A stretch of 64,000 bases of DNA from Topomyia yanbarensis (GCF_030247195.1 NC_080672.1:351848413-351912412), one strand, 5' to 3'. Counted from the stretch's first letter, positions 47,161 to 60,000 are shown. A program made the numbers and translations. The notes: generated by a model not told the origin, from the sequence alone.

Positions 47161-47611
47161 ATGCGTTTCGTAGTACTGGCATACCTTGCCGTTATAACTG
47201 TTCCAAAATTCTGTCCGTATAAGTCCGAGGCTCAAATGACGGGTAACCTCTTTCCCTCCAGTGAGTTTGTTTGGGGAACCTACCTTAATACTTATGCTAC
47301 CTGCTACTCCAATACGGTTAATCGGAATGCCTTCAGTATTGTTCCCGTAACGCAGACATTCTCTTTCACACCAACGGTAAGTCTGTTGATAAAAGTAGAA
47401 AATTTATGTGTTATAACTACTCTTTTTCTCGTTTCAGGCTGCCCAAATGACTGTACGCTATATCAGAGTGTGGGCTGACAATTATTGGCCATTCTATGCT
47501 ACGATTACTTCCGGAGGAGTCGGGACGGCCAATCCAACTGTGACAGCTGTGCTGGTTTCTTCCCTCCACGGGGGATTTTTATACGCTAATATTCAGGTCT
47601 TGTGTGGTTAA
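47161..47611 (+). CDS. Small secreted MBF2-like protein, two exons
   Basis: Exon 1 is 47161-47376 and exon 2 is 47438-47611, with a 61-base intron (GTAAGT...TTTCAG) in phase 0, at the same position as in the paralogue at 37.3-37.7 kb. The product is about 129 residues. The start at 47161 is preferred over the in-frame ATG at 47104 because the latter overlaps the TATA box and because residues 1-12 (MRFVVLAYLAVI) then begin a standard signal peptide. The second exon carries YIRVWADNYWPF and ITSGGVG, then a C-terminal NIQVLCG. This is the pattern of the insect MBF2 family as I know it, although the family's usual IYG-type ending is replaced by a Cys-Gly end in both paralogues. It has a TATA box and an AATAAA seven bases after the stop. 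The genes point away from each other. Confidence 0.75.
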
Positions 47612-47617
47612 GGTTTC

Positions 47618-47623
47618 AATAAA
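47618..47623 (+). terminator. Polyadenylation signal of the plus-strand gene
   Basis: AATAAA starts seven bases after the stop codon, an unusually short 3' UTR. Confidence 0.6.
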
Positions 47624-48865
47624 TGATACACGTACTACCATGGGAGTTTTTGAAATGTTCTGTGAAAAATTTAAAAAGAAATCATAAATATCGTTCTGTT
47701 CAGCAATTGATCAAGATTGATCCAATTATGTTTAAAATCGTGACGGACCTGTATAGGGTAAATGCATTATTTTTTGCCCCACACAAATATTAGTTTAGAA
47801 AAGCACATTCAATTTTAGATATAATAGTTTCAATAACAATTTTTATTGCATTATTCAGGTAGTAATATGCTGAATCAAAATGTGTATTGATGTTTATTAC
47901 CCCAAATTTAATCTTCGCACAGTGGTCTCAATTCTAACGGACGCAAATTCAAAGCAAATTTCGAAACACAACTACATTTTCTTAATAAATTTTGGGTTGC
48001 TAGATCTTACTTTCGAATTTAAATAGATAACATCCCCCTAATAGTGTGATGTGACCTTTCTTGTTACACTATTCATTCACAATTATTAATACATTTTTTA
48101 TATCAACATATTTTGGTGTACAAAATAGTACATATTTCTAGGTGCTAGAAAAAAAACATTTATTGTTTTTTATTAAAAATTCTGAAAACCTCAAAGTTTT
48201 ATTCCTTAACATTTGTGTTTTGATATCGTTTACGGTGAGCATATCTCGAGAACCAATTTCCCCATGTTATTCAGACACATATTAAATTACTGCAAGGCAG
48301 CTACATACACCCGAAACGAATCTTCGGGAGCGTAAATGCATCTGCTTTTTTAGCTCTCGAACGGTGAGCGTAATGCTCCCAAATGATTCATTAGTGTTCA
48401 ACCAACCTCATAGTTTGCTACACAGCGGCAGAGATAACTTGAATAATGCATACCAATATCTCCACGCTGTCCCGCTGGTTAGAGCAGCGTCTGCCATCTT
48501 TGTTCAACGCATTGCGTCAAGTGGTAGCGCAAAAATAGGGGCGCTCGATTAGAGTTTTCGTTGCGTTCAAACACGACAATTTCACCATTTTCAGCGTATA
48601 TGTGTTGCTATTTTGGTTCCTAAAAACGAAGCAAAGCTGTTCATGCCAATTTGTATGCATTCCATTGATTGTAGGTCGAGTAATTAATAAATTAGTGAGG
48701 CACCCTCCTTAGTATGATGAGAATGGGTATTTTACCCAACATACAAACGGAATAATAATAACAATAGGAAAATGGTACAAAGCAAAATACGTCAATGACG
48801 ATGCTGAAAAGCCGGTGGCAGGAGGTAAGCGAAATTATCGCACTCATGATTAGTGTGAAGCTTAT
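47624..48865. other. 3' flank of the plus-strand gene, no gene seen
   Basis: AT-rich, no recognisable repeat. A 62-codon frame at 48364-48552 has no domain. Confidence 0.45.
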
Positions 48866-51800
48866 ATATCTAGCCAAACATTTTAAAAGGGCCTAAATGC
48901 AAAATGTGAACAAATCATTCATTTTGTTCATGTTTTCTATTAAAAACTATATACTCGAACACGTACATAACAAAACAATTTATTATAAAGAATTTTGATA
49001 ACGGTTTTATCGGTGTCCGGCCATTGGGTCGCAGGTCATTAGGCCGAAGATTATTCGGTCGAATGGACACTGGGCTATATGGACGTTAGGTCTAATGGGC
49101 ATTAGGCCAAATGGACAGTAGGTCGAATACACTTTATGTCGAATGGCAAGAAGTCAGCCCAGGCCGAAGGCCAATAAGCCGAATGTTTAACTGTGAGGGG
49201 GAAAAACAAGTCGTAGCGCATCCTATTGAGTTTTCAGGGATTCTCGGCCATTGTTCACTTTGCATACTTCTCAATTATTTGCTCATATCCTTATTTTTAT
49301 CATGAGTTGTTCCTTCGAATTATAATAATGTAAAAATTCTATCCAACCTACCCTATTTCGATCGTTGGTTTCCTTCAGTGGAAACGTTTTTGTTCTTCGG
49401 TCGAAACGTCCTGATACTATAAAAAAGTAGTGTTCAATATTATTTATTGGCTGAAAAACCGAATATACCCTTCTATATGTACACATACTGCACCATCAGT
49501 TTTTACACTGCTTTTGTTCTTGCGGCAAAGTCAGTGTAATGCGGCCTTGCCGCATGACCGAAAGCAAGGATCCGATGTAGCGCAAAGCCTCTGAGGGTCC
49601 CATCGTCAGAAGCGGCGGCCCCTCGCAAGGAAACCTGCGATCCACCCGTTTGCCTGGATTACTCAAACATAGGGGCTATAAATTAGTTTAAGTACGACGG
49701 AACGGTAGCAGTATTGGTCAGCACACGACTCGAAGCAATGTGGCGTAACCACATTTGGCGACATCTTTATTTATTTATTCCATTACGCCAGCAACACAAA
49801 TCCATCAGAGGATCTCCTAGATTCGGCGGAAAATCAAGCAATATTTGAAATTTTTTTGTGGAAAAATGAAAGGGCATGCGACCTTCTGCTTTTGATCTTT
49901 TATTCGCTATTTTATTGCTTGATTTTTCGCCGAATCCAGGATAAGGTCATCTTTAAGAATAATAAACTAATTTCTTTTGGTTTGCTCACCGCTTAAATAT
50001 AAACATATATTAATGGTGAAAAAACTATTTGCTTTATTTAAATATACAGCGAAAAAGATGACGAAAGTATGCTGAACATATCGTCTTAAAATTAAGAAAA
50101 TCGCAAAAATGCACTCTTCATTTGAAATTAACCAGTGGGTTGGACAGGTTTGGGGTTTAACCTTCCCGCCCCCCCAAACCAAAATCAAGTGGATTGAAGA
50201 AATTAGATGATGCTGATTGATTTAACTAAATATTGTACAATAATAATTTTGGACGTATATTGTCTTATCACTTCATTGAGAACTTGCTGTTTTAGGCATC
50301 GTGAGGACTTTTGTAAAACTGCGGCAATTGGATCTTGTAACTGATTTCTTAGCTGAGGTCCCATAGTTGTCAAATTAGCATGAGCTCTTTTTTGCAGAGA
50401 TGTTCCGAAATATGGATTAGGACCAATGCTTCGAATGAGAAGCGGAGATTGGTTAGGTTGATTGTCTAATAACATATACATGCACACCGACAAACTTGCA
50501 TACACTTCAATATTTGCTGCAAATTAATTTTTTTTGACAATGCGTAGAGTTGAGACAAAAACTCAATATTATTAACAACGATAATAATATTTTGAAAAGT
50601 AGAAGGAACATGATGAACAATTACGTTCTTCGTTTGTCTCTAGCAGGTCAGGATCGGTTATTATGAGCATATGAATTTTGTTCTATTACCACTTATATAA
50701 ATAGCTTCTAAGTAGGATTGAAAATTAAAAACATTTGAAAATATTTCAAGTTAGTGGCTATTAATGGTGTATATTTCAGTGCTGAATTGAATGGTGTAAT
50801 CTTAGTGAAGAAAAGTAAAATTAATGCTCGAAAACGGTCACGAACACATTATTTCGAAACTGCCACTTTGCATGTTTAGAATCTTTGAACAATATTAGAA
50901 TATAAGCCAGCACCTCTTCAAATGAAATAACTTTAGCGGTTAATCCTCCTAGAAATAACATTATAGTTATTCTTCAAACAAATTGAGTTCCAGATTTAAT
51001 ATCTCCAGCAAAGTTTTCGAAAATGCAACTAACCGTAGTTGGTAAGCTGATTGCCTTGTATGCAGCTCACCTAGATTTGATTTCTAAACCGCACACATAA
51101 GGTTAGAAATTTTTCTAACATGAAAAAAGAGCCGAAAGACCCTATGGTTACAGTATCTACAAGCAAAGTGAAAAAAAACTTTGTTGAAGACATTCCTTAA
51201 CTGATTTTGTCGAAGACATGAATACTCTGTGTATTCAGGATATCGCAATATAATAGACAATATGTGAAAGAAAATCTTTGAAACTAATTATTCTGATACT
51301 ACTGCAATTGATAATTCTCTTCTGTGTATAAATAATGAAATTCACATTCTATTCGAGGTAGTCTCTGTAGCTTACAATAAAGATTCTTTAAGAAAATTGC
51401 TTAAATATCGTTTTTTCATCTCGATATATGTAGCCTTCATATTTTCAACAAAGTTGTTTAAAATGACTTTGTTTAAAATAACTTTGCTGAAGACACCAAA
51501 TCTCTTACTATTTTCGAAGTGTAACTTCTCAATAATTGCTAAATTTATTCGCCAATATTATTACTTTAAAAGATGGGCATTTTTATGTTGGAAAGCTTCT
51601 TCGAGGATGTTTCGAAATTATCTGATCTTGACCGTTAGAAAAGTTTTTGAAGATTTATTCCACTTCAAAAGTGAACTTTGCATTTGCATTCTTTGACTTC
51701 ATTGACATATTATAAAATAAATTGTAAAAGACATCTGTGTGACGAATTTTGTATCTGAACTTTCACTATTTTATCAAACTTACATTAAATTTACGCATTT

Positions 51801-52192
51801 TCGAAAAAATCAACGATTTTCATCAAAGACCAGCACGCCGTATACGCTACTGAAACTGACCATTGTTTTAAGACTTATGTTCAGGTTCTATTCTATTTGG
51901 TTCAATAGGCTCATCGGACATTCGGTCTAATGACAATTCTGCCTAATGACCATTCGGCCTTATTTCCTTCGGCGGAACGACCTTCGGCCAAACGGCCTTC
52001 GGTCTAATGACCAAGCATCGGTTTTATCACAAAGTATAAAAGGGCCTAGTGGTTTTAATTATTATACTGATTATTAAAGGGCTCAACTGGTTACAAAACA
52101 TCCTAACTGATTTAAAAGGACCTAACTAGCACTAAATTTTCTCAATGTTAACCTTTAGCAGGTAGGCCCTTTTCAAATGTTTGGCTAGATAT
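48866..52192. mobile_element. Foldback element with 16-bp subrepeats (FB1), 3.3 kb
   Basis: A 30-bp terminal repeat beginning ATATCTAGCCAAACATTT (48866-48895) is found inverted at 52163-52192 with one mismatch. Further in on both sides are GGTTTTATCGG and an array of ATGGACATTAGGCCGA-type units (49010-49190; inverted 51895-52030). AAAGGGCCTAACTGGTT-like words repeat at 52040-52135. The interior contains a SINE at 51.0 kb and a moderately GC-rich block at 49500-49760 that I cannot assign. There is no transposase frame. Confidence 0.75.
51020..51140 (+). mobile_element. tRNA-derived SINE fragment
   Basis: ACCGTAGTTGGTAAGCTGAT (A box), a decayed B box (GATTTGATTTC) and the tail ACACATAAGGTTAGAAATTT. 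Same family as the copy at 8.2 kb (inverted there). Confidence 0.65.
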
Positions 52193-54005
52193 GCCATTTT
52201 TCGACTCAACGAGTGCATATCGTCATAGCACGCATAGTAAAGAGGTTACTTTAGCGAATAGTGGCTCTAATCAAGGAATCTAGAAGAAGGTCTAGGCTAG
52301 GCTAGAAGTTTCAGGTCATCAGTTAACAGGTGTGCAAGGTGGGGAGAATGTAAGGTGTAAAAGAAATCTGCATGAGCTTCGCAAGCAGTAAATTGATACG
52401 AATCTAAAAACTAACGAAGCCTCTTTGTAGTGCGCGCCATCGATTTTTTTTCGAGAGCATCGCGCTCTCCATAAACCATGCGCGAATAACTCCATGTTCA
52501 ACAAGGATTGCTTTCGGGAATGAGATTGTAGGTGCAAAAACAGAAAATGGGAGCGTGCTGCTTTGGATAGAGCGTCAAATTATGTAAGCGGTCGATTCAT
52601 TTTGCCGTAGTCCATATACACGCCGTCCATTTCAGCGGAGTGTGCCTAGCTACGTAGAACCAGCTTTCTGTATCGGTCTTACTCTTAAATGATATTGATA
52701 CAATGTTCCTGATATGAAGGAATTTGATGAAGAACATTTTGGAAAGATTGATTTACACAAATGAAAAGCGTACACCAAGCAAGACAATCACGCTCTCATA
52801 ACAACGAAAATCCGAATACAACACCAAAAGAAATAAGACAACAGCAGCGACAAAAGCATGGACGAATGCCACATCTCTTAAAGAAAAGCGGCGTGATTGA
52901 GCGATGCTTCTTCTAAGAGAAATTAGACTTCGACGTGTTCTCATAAAGCAGCGTGCACAGAATCAAACAAACTGAAACAAATTTTTAAAATGATGGCCTA
53001 AGTTTTTATTCGAAAAATTAATAGAACAGCTACCTAATCTATTATGATAACTAAAGACGCACAGGAATACTATACCGAGAAATATGTTGCCAAAGTTCGA
53101 TTTTTCTGTAATATAACAGCTTTTACTATATAAAAAATCTATAAATCTAAATCTTTTTGGCACAAAAAAGTTTCTATTTGAAGATTATAAATTGGACAAC
53201 TTCTGGATGTTCATAAGCTAAATTTTGATACTGTTTTGAATTGAATAAAATAACGATTTACCAAAGATCTTCTGGTCCCTAAATTAAATTGGGTGTCCTC
53301 AAATAATGTTACAATTCAAAATATTTGCAGCATTGTAATTATACAGCATTATACACGAAACATACCTTAGACTTCAATTTTTTTCTGCCATTCAAGATTG
53401 TTTAGATTTTAATAATTGCTCTTTGATGATTATACTAACAAGATGTTAGCCATTTCTGTGCTACATTGCTAAACTGATTCGCTCCAGATTTAATACAAAA
53501 GTCATGTACGGGATATACATTTTCTTAAAAGTTTCAATTCAGATGCCATATCGACGAGGTTTGAAAATACGAATAAAAGATTCTCAGAGTCGAATTGACC
53601 TTCAGAAATATTCGTGGAGTAAAACCTAAAATTCAAAATATGATGGGAAAATATGGCTAAAGTAAAAAATATGGCAAATGTCTGGATTGCCCGGATATTT
53701 GTTATGAAAAATCTGGAACACTGGCAATGCTGGAGGTACGCAACGCAGTGCTTTATTCGCTGTTCAACAGACGACTGAGCTTGTCCGACCAAACGACCAT
53801 CAAACACCATGCTTTTCCTTGTTCTGCGCTTATTTCTAGCACACATTTTATGTACCTACAATATCAGATTCTTTTTCACAGATGACAAATTTTTAGCAGT
53901 TTTGTGAAAATTTCACATATTTTTTGTAAATATTCCGATCTTTCACAGAGTTTTTAGAAATTTTGCCCAGATTTTCATAGATATTTTACTGTTTTAGGCA
54001 TCATA
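52193..54005. other. Unassigned DNA
   Basis: No supported gene. The 114-codon minus-strand frame at 53502-53846 has no recognisable domain. Confidence 0.4.
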
Positions 54006-54461
54006 TCTCAAGCAACACGGTATGTTGATAAGCTGTTTTTGCAACACCAATGTCAAACATTAATTTGTGAAAATATTCGTTGCAGCAAGCGTTATTCAAC
54101 TGTTATGCAATTAAAAAAGCGCAAGAAGTGGAGCTTATATGCAACATGTTCATTTGTTACGAATGATGTACCAAGAATCATATTAACAACAGAGATTGTT
54201 GCAGTAATGCTAGCGATCGTTTTGAAAACAACTTTCTCGAAATAAAATGAAATGTTTCATGAAATTATTATACAAACAAAGCATAAATATTATGTCCACA
54301 TTCGAATATGACAATATTATTAATGTGGGTGAAAATGTATAACCAATAAAAATGAATCGAGTAATTTGCGAAAATACTTTGATATTTTTAAATGGCCTTA
54401 AAACATTGTTGATATACACTCAATAAATTTTATACTTATTGTGTGAATTATTTATCGTACG

Positions 54462-56478
54462 TAGGGTTCGTCGCGGTGCGGATGTGGGCGGTAAATGGAT
54501 AGTCCGCACCGCAACCGTAAAAAAATGATAAAACCGCATCGCTTACCGCAACCGCATTGCATTTACCGCACCGCACCGCGCGGTAATGCGGTAAAAATCA
54601 TGTATTTTTAAAAATTATTCATTTATTTTGTATAACCATATATAATAAAATGTTATTTTTATTTACACCAAAATTACCTTCACGGACTCCTCAGAATGTA
54701 ACTTTTATGAAAAAATTCAACTTTGAAAGTTTTATTAAGGGTTGGGGGGGGGGGGGGGTGGTAAGTGTTTTGGCGCAAAAAAACACTTTTTTGCTATTTT
54801 TTTAAACTTTGCGTGAAGCGAATTGATAAAAACTTTTGTACATTTATAGTATATCATTTCAATAACATGCTGTAATACATGCAATCGACAAACGACTCGG
54901 TGACGAAGCTTTTTGTAGAACGTCTCTGGAAAAACATGGTTTGCGGTGGTTCCTGCCATTCAAAAACTACTTAAGCGATTTCATTCAAACTTTGCAAACA
55001 CATTCTATGTAAAAAATACCTAACCCCTACGCTAAGTTTTCAAGATAATTTTTCAATTAAGGTAAAAACTGTCCAAACTATGCAAAATTTGGCATCTGGG
55101 CTAATCTTGACACTTTTCACAATATGAGGGGAGGCTTTGAGAAACACAAAAAAATCGCAATGCCCTACACTAACTTTGAAAGCTTTACTTTAAAAAAGTT
55201 ACAAAATACTCCTAGCTGAAAAATATTAATTTGGTAGAAAACATTCCCAGTTGGACGAACAATGGACGCACGCGAAAAAAAAAAATTCCTCCAAATTCGT
55301 TTGGTTTGATTATGATAATTACATTCTGTGAGTTTTTATTTAATCTAAGTATTATTAGTTCATCTTTAAGTTCTCCAAATTTATCAAAATTCACAGTTGA
55401 GAAAATGTCATCGAAAACGATTCATAATTCCACGAATCCCAAGAGAAATCGAGAGAAATGATGCATTTTTAATTGGATATGACAGCACAATTCAATTGTT
55501 TTTCAATGATTGGATTGTGCGTTTTATGTATTTGAAAAGGCTCGTTTGTAAATTTTTAGTTTGAAGTGTTAAATAAATAGTTTTCAAAATATGTCGTAAA
55601 AATAATGGTGCCAAATTATATTGGACACAGCTTATAGATTTTATTTCTTAGTAATAGTATATTTTGTCATATTAGAATAACCAAAATGTAAAAAATCAAG
55701 TTGCGAAAGGTCGAATACAAATTATATTCGAATTTCTTCTCAAATCATTGTCAAGTCTATGGAAATTAGAGCAATTAAATGTTTATTATGTTTCTCTATT
55801 GTAGGGTAATAAGTAAAACTCGAACGTTCTGACAGAAGAATTTTCCTAATAATGACATTGCTAAGCATTTGTTCTTAGAATCGTATCCCTAGTTTTAGTG
55901 AAATTTTTCATAAATATTTTTCCCCCTTTTGTGTACCAAACTATATTGTTAGTTTTAAGATAACTGTAAATATTTCCTAAAAATCTATTAATATTGAATT
56001 CCTGTTTTTAAAATTTTTCATAAAAATAAATCTTTTGCCCCCTCTCTTGTATATAGAATCTTATTTCTAGTCTTAAGATAGCTGTAAATTTTTTCTCTTT
56101 TATAAAAAAAATATTTCAACATTGTAACCACCTAGTTTTAAAATATCCAAAATGTAAAAACAAAAGAATTTGGCACCGCCAAGCTAACGCATTTGTGCCT
56201 ATCAAATAAACGAAATGAATAAAAAAAAGCATTCGTTCAGAAAATAAATCTAGTTGCGTCCTTCACAAATGGTAAAAGTCATAGTTTTAATTCACTTTTT
56301 AATGCAGACTGCAGACAATTATTTTTTGAAGCGCGGTTGCGGTAATACCGCGCGGTAAAAGCTTATTTCCCGCACCGTATCCGCGGGAAAAAATGTCTCA
56401 CCGCACCGCAGTTTTTGCGGTGCGGGTGCGGTAAATACCGCGCTGTTGCGGTAATTACCGCAACCGCGACGAACCCTA
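54462..56478. mobile_element. Non-autonomous hAT element, 2017 bp
   Basis: Perfect 15-bp ends TAGGGTTCGTCGCGG are flanked by the exact 8-bp duplication ATCGTACG (54454-54461, 56479-56486). Subterminal regions (54475-54595, 56330-56465) are packed with GCGGTAA/TTACCGC and GCGGTGCGG words in both orientations, probable transposase sites. No transposase frame remains. The interior includes a run of 15 G (54744-54758) and a LINE 3' end (about 55800-56230). Confidence 0.92.
55800..56230 (+). mobile_element. LINE 3'-UTR fragment inside the hAT
   Basis: CCTAGTTTTA/TTTTAAGATA words recur several times. They are followed by TTTGGCACCGCCAAGCTAAC, ATCAAATAAACGAAATGAAT and an A run. It matches the fragment at 37975-38075. 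Confidence 0.65.
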
Positions 56479-57010
56479 ATCGTACGCAAAGCAGTTTCTT
56501 CAAATTTGCTTCTTTCTAGAGTAATCAAAAATTTGAACATAATAATGATGAAAATTTTGGGCTCTGATCATAAAATCTAAACATATTAACTGTTCGTCAG
56601 CAACTTTTATCGAAAAACAATTCATTCTATCAATGAATATGGCGGTTGTTTTTATTTCTACTATGTTACAAACTCAAATTGAGTAAAAGTTTTATAAGTG
56701 TATCCGAAATAAAGTTTTGTGACAAGTTGAATAATAATGTCATATCTAGTTTTCGCGATGATGCTTACAACAACATTGTTTTAGCTGTGCAGTAGAGTCA
56801 CAAAGACGTTGCAAAAAATACCCATAATATGTGTCAAATTAGATTGTTTCAGAAAACATTAGCAATACAAATAAATAACTAAGATCTAACGTGCAGCAGC
56901 TGTGTTTCACACATGCAAGAGTCGTGTTTTTTGCAATTCTGTTGTCATTGTAATGCAACAAATAACTTTTGTTGATTTTCTTGAACATGTTGCAAGTGCT
57001 ACTTGGAGAT

Positions 57011-60000
57011 GGTAAAAAGATTGTTTTGACTGAAACACAGATTTTAATGTGATCTGTAATTTTCTTGCGCAAAGACGGCTTTCCATATTAACAAATTTAC
57101 GCGAATCGATGGAAAGCGCAACAAAGTTTAATTAATTACGTTCATTGGATTCGTTGATCCCACGTGATTCATTTCGGCTCAGTCTATCCTACTTTTATTC
57201 TGGTAATACAAACTATAAAGCCAATTTATGACTATAAGATTCTCTTATACACTGAAACGTAAAAATCCGTTGCGGAAAAATGCATCTGAGTCCATAGATA
57301 AAATTATTTTCGATTCTTTTATACTTATTGCTTTGATATATGATTAAGAACACTTCATTCGCTGCATTTATATGTGTTCTGTAGGAAAGCGACAGTAATG
57401 GCAAAATAAAACTAGGAAGGTTGTTTTATTACATGAAATATGACTATATTGTCTACAATATGATTTTCAGCTTTAATGTGATTCTCAGTTTTCTGTCTTC
57501 TTTCTCGAGATCTTCTCAAATAAGTTAAATCGTTAAACTAGCTGATAAGTAAGAAGGTTTGGATCAATATGTAACATTCGATGTTGATTGGATATACTTA
57601 AACTATATGAAAGAAATATATTTTATTTATTACTAGCTAACACATACAAGCTAGAACTTTTTTTTGGAAAACCTGTGTAAACAGTCGAATTGAAATACGT
57701 TACAAATCACCGTTGTACACAATTTCGCATACGTGAATAACCATCGTATCCATGCTTGCACGCAAGGTCCGTATAGCGATTGCTGAAAGTCTGCTAACCG
57801 AACGTAGCGCCGACCAGCGGCAAGTATCTACTTGCTGCTATCATTTGAAAACGACAGTTATTTTTCTTACACTTTACTTGTATGTCAGTTATCAGTGCTA
57901 ATACCCATCGCGCGTTGCTGCGACTTTCAAAGAAATAGGAGGAAACAAAATTCGTTCTGAAGCGCCATCTGGCGGGCAGATAATTCCCAACCAATAGCAC
58001 ACAAACACGCTCCATAACAAATGCCTACTATGTATAATTTTTACGGCAATCGGTTAAACCGTTTGGGAGTCCATAAATCATATACATACAAACATTGACA
58101 CATTTCATAGAAATTTTACGGGTTCCATGTTACTTCTGCATACTTTAGAAAGGTTATGTCAAGGGTTCTGTGTTACTCAGAGTAGTTCTGCAAACTCCAG
58201 CAAAGTATTCCAAAGTTTAAGTAAACCAGAAATGCATCATGAAATTCTACCTGGTATGAAAAGAATCTTACGAGCTTTAGGGACGTCCTACAAGTATCTT
58301 GAAAGTCTTATAAATTTTTGGGAGCTTGCTAACTTACAAGGAAATCCTTAGAACCACAGACAATTTGTACGATATTCCTATCATTCATAGTTCTTTTTTG
58401 TCAAACATTAGAGAATCTAATTTTAAGTATTTAAAAGATTTATTGAAAAAAAATTTCAAGCATCAAGGGGTGTCTTCAAATTTTACAATATTACTTCAAA
58501 CAAAAAAATTACAACGAACCTCAAGTAAATTTCTGAAAATCACATTTAACTTGACAAGATTTGGAAAGTTTGACCAAAAACTTTTGCATGCTAAATGTAC
58601 GGTATGTCTCACAAGTATCAGAGGAGTATTACTAACTTCGAAGTAACCGGTACAATTCGAAGAAATTTTTCTGAAGACCCAAAATGATTTTAGTAACTTT
58701 TAAGGTATATTATCTAGAGCAATGATAACACGATTTTTGATAATTGATTTTTAAATATTATGCAAATAAAATGTGAGTGCGGAATTAATTACATTCTAGG
58801 AGATACTAAGTTTTGAATGGAATGGGTGAGATTCTGATCAAGTACGCCTAGCGAATTTGATGGAGACTCATATGACTTACAGATCTGGACAAATGAAGCT
58901 AAACGAACCTTTTTTTCCTCTATACTTCTTTTGTGAAACTTGTGCGAACAATTAAAGGAAGTATTCAACATATTGGCGTGGTTCAAGGATTAAGGTATGA
59001 CAGGGAACTGTGCTTTATATATCTTTAAGCTCAAATGTTGTCATAAAATATATTTAAAATTTATTCGCCTTTGCAAATATATTTAAATATACGTTTTGCG
59101 ACCAAAAAAATAAAGGAATATAAAAACAATATGTAATCCTGTTCGGAGAAGAATTGTTAATGGCATCGCGCTCGCAGAAATGCTACCAAATTCAAAGAAT
59201 TTATCAATAACTCTCGAATATCCTATAATATTCAGAGGCATTTTATTCCTTTCGGTTTTTTATTACAAATTCAGAATATTTTATGCGAAATTCAGAAAAA
59301 TCGTCAGGAACTGAATAAGTCCGCGGAAATGCTTTTACGTGCCATTTTCAATCATTCTGGATGTAGCAAACCGTTCTTCTAAAACCAAGTACACAGTGAT
59401 TGAACAGTTTATCACTAATATGGGGATTAATTTAGTGATAAATTATATTTTTGTAAGTTTTCATTCAATATTAAACATAGAAAGTAATATTTTGAAATTT
59501 ATTTTTGTGATTCGAGAGTACGTACGTTTCGATAGTACGTACACTAAACGAAGCGAAGGTGTACGTACTATCGAGGTATACCCGTAGTGTAGTCTTCCGT
59601 CTACAGTTCGTGCAACCCCGTAGGGCTGTCCCTTGTAGTTTTTCAAGTATGACATACCTTGCGTATCTGGAAGGATTTTTTGTGTGAAATTTTTGGGCAC
59701 AACAGTCGGAATAATATATGTGAACGCACGGAAATATTTCCCTTCTTCTGTACACTAAACTTACAAGTTGGATCAGAAATCCTACACAAGTTCAATTCAT
59801 CAGTTTGTATATAAATATCCAAATATGTGCCAAGTCAGCGATTTTCCGCTAGTATTCAACAGATGTCAGCCTAAGCCAATTATCCTTTTATTGACGCCTG
59901 CCGGCTATGCTAGACACAAACCGAACCGGTTGGCCTTTTCTATCCTTCTATAATGTCCTTGTTGCTCGAAATAGAAAAAGGACCGAGCTTTTGCTGCCAT

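Larger units (their letters stand above)
54006..57010. mobile_element. Decayed inverted-repeat element hosting a hAT
   Basis: TCTCAAGCAACACGGTATGT on the left and, inverted, TCTCCAAGTAGCACTTGCAA on the right resemble each other and the CCCAAGTA(A/G)C ends at 22503 and 39672. GTTGCA and CAACATG words are frequent in both flanks of the hAT. The symmetry is imperfect. Confidence 0.45.

Noticed and set aside
47104..47478. Single-exon 124-residue protein on the plus strand
   Set aside because: It reads through a GTAAGT donor into the intron; the two-exon model gives homology with the paralogue.
48866..52030. CRISPR-like array in the ATGGACATTAGGCC repeats
   Set aside because: The units are contiguous and degenerate with no unique spacers, and the sequence is eukaryotic; they are foldback subrepeats.
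59461..59755. Minus-strand frames of 79-94 codons as a gene
   Set aside because: Two overlapping frames, one without a standard start, no recognisable domain; a hairpin lies within.
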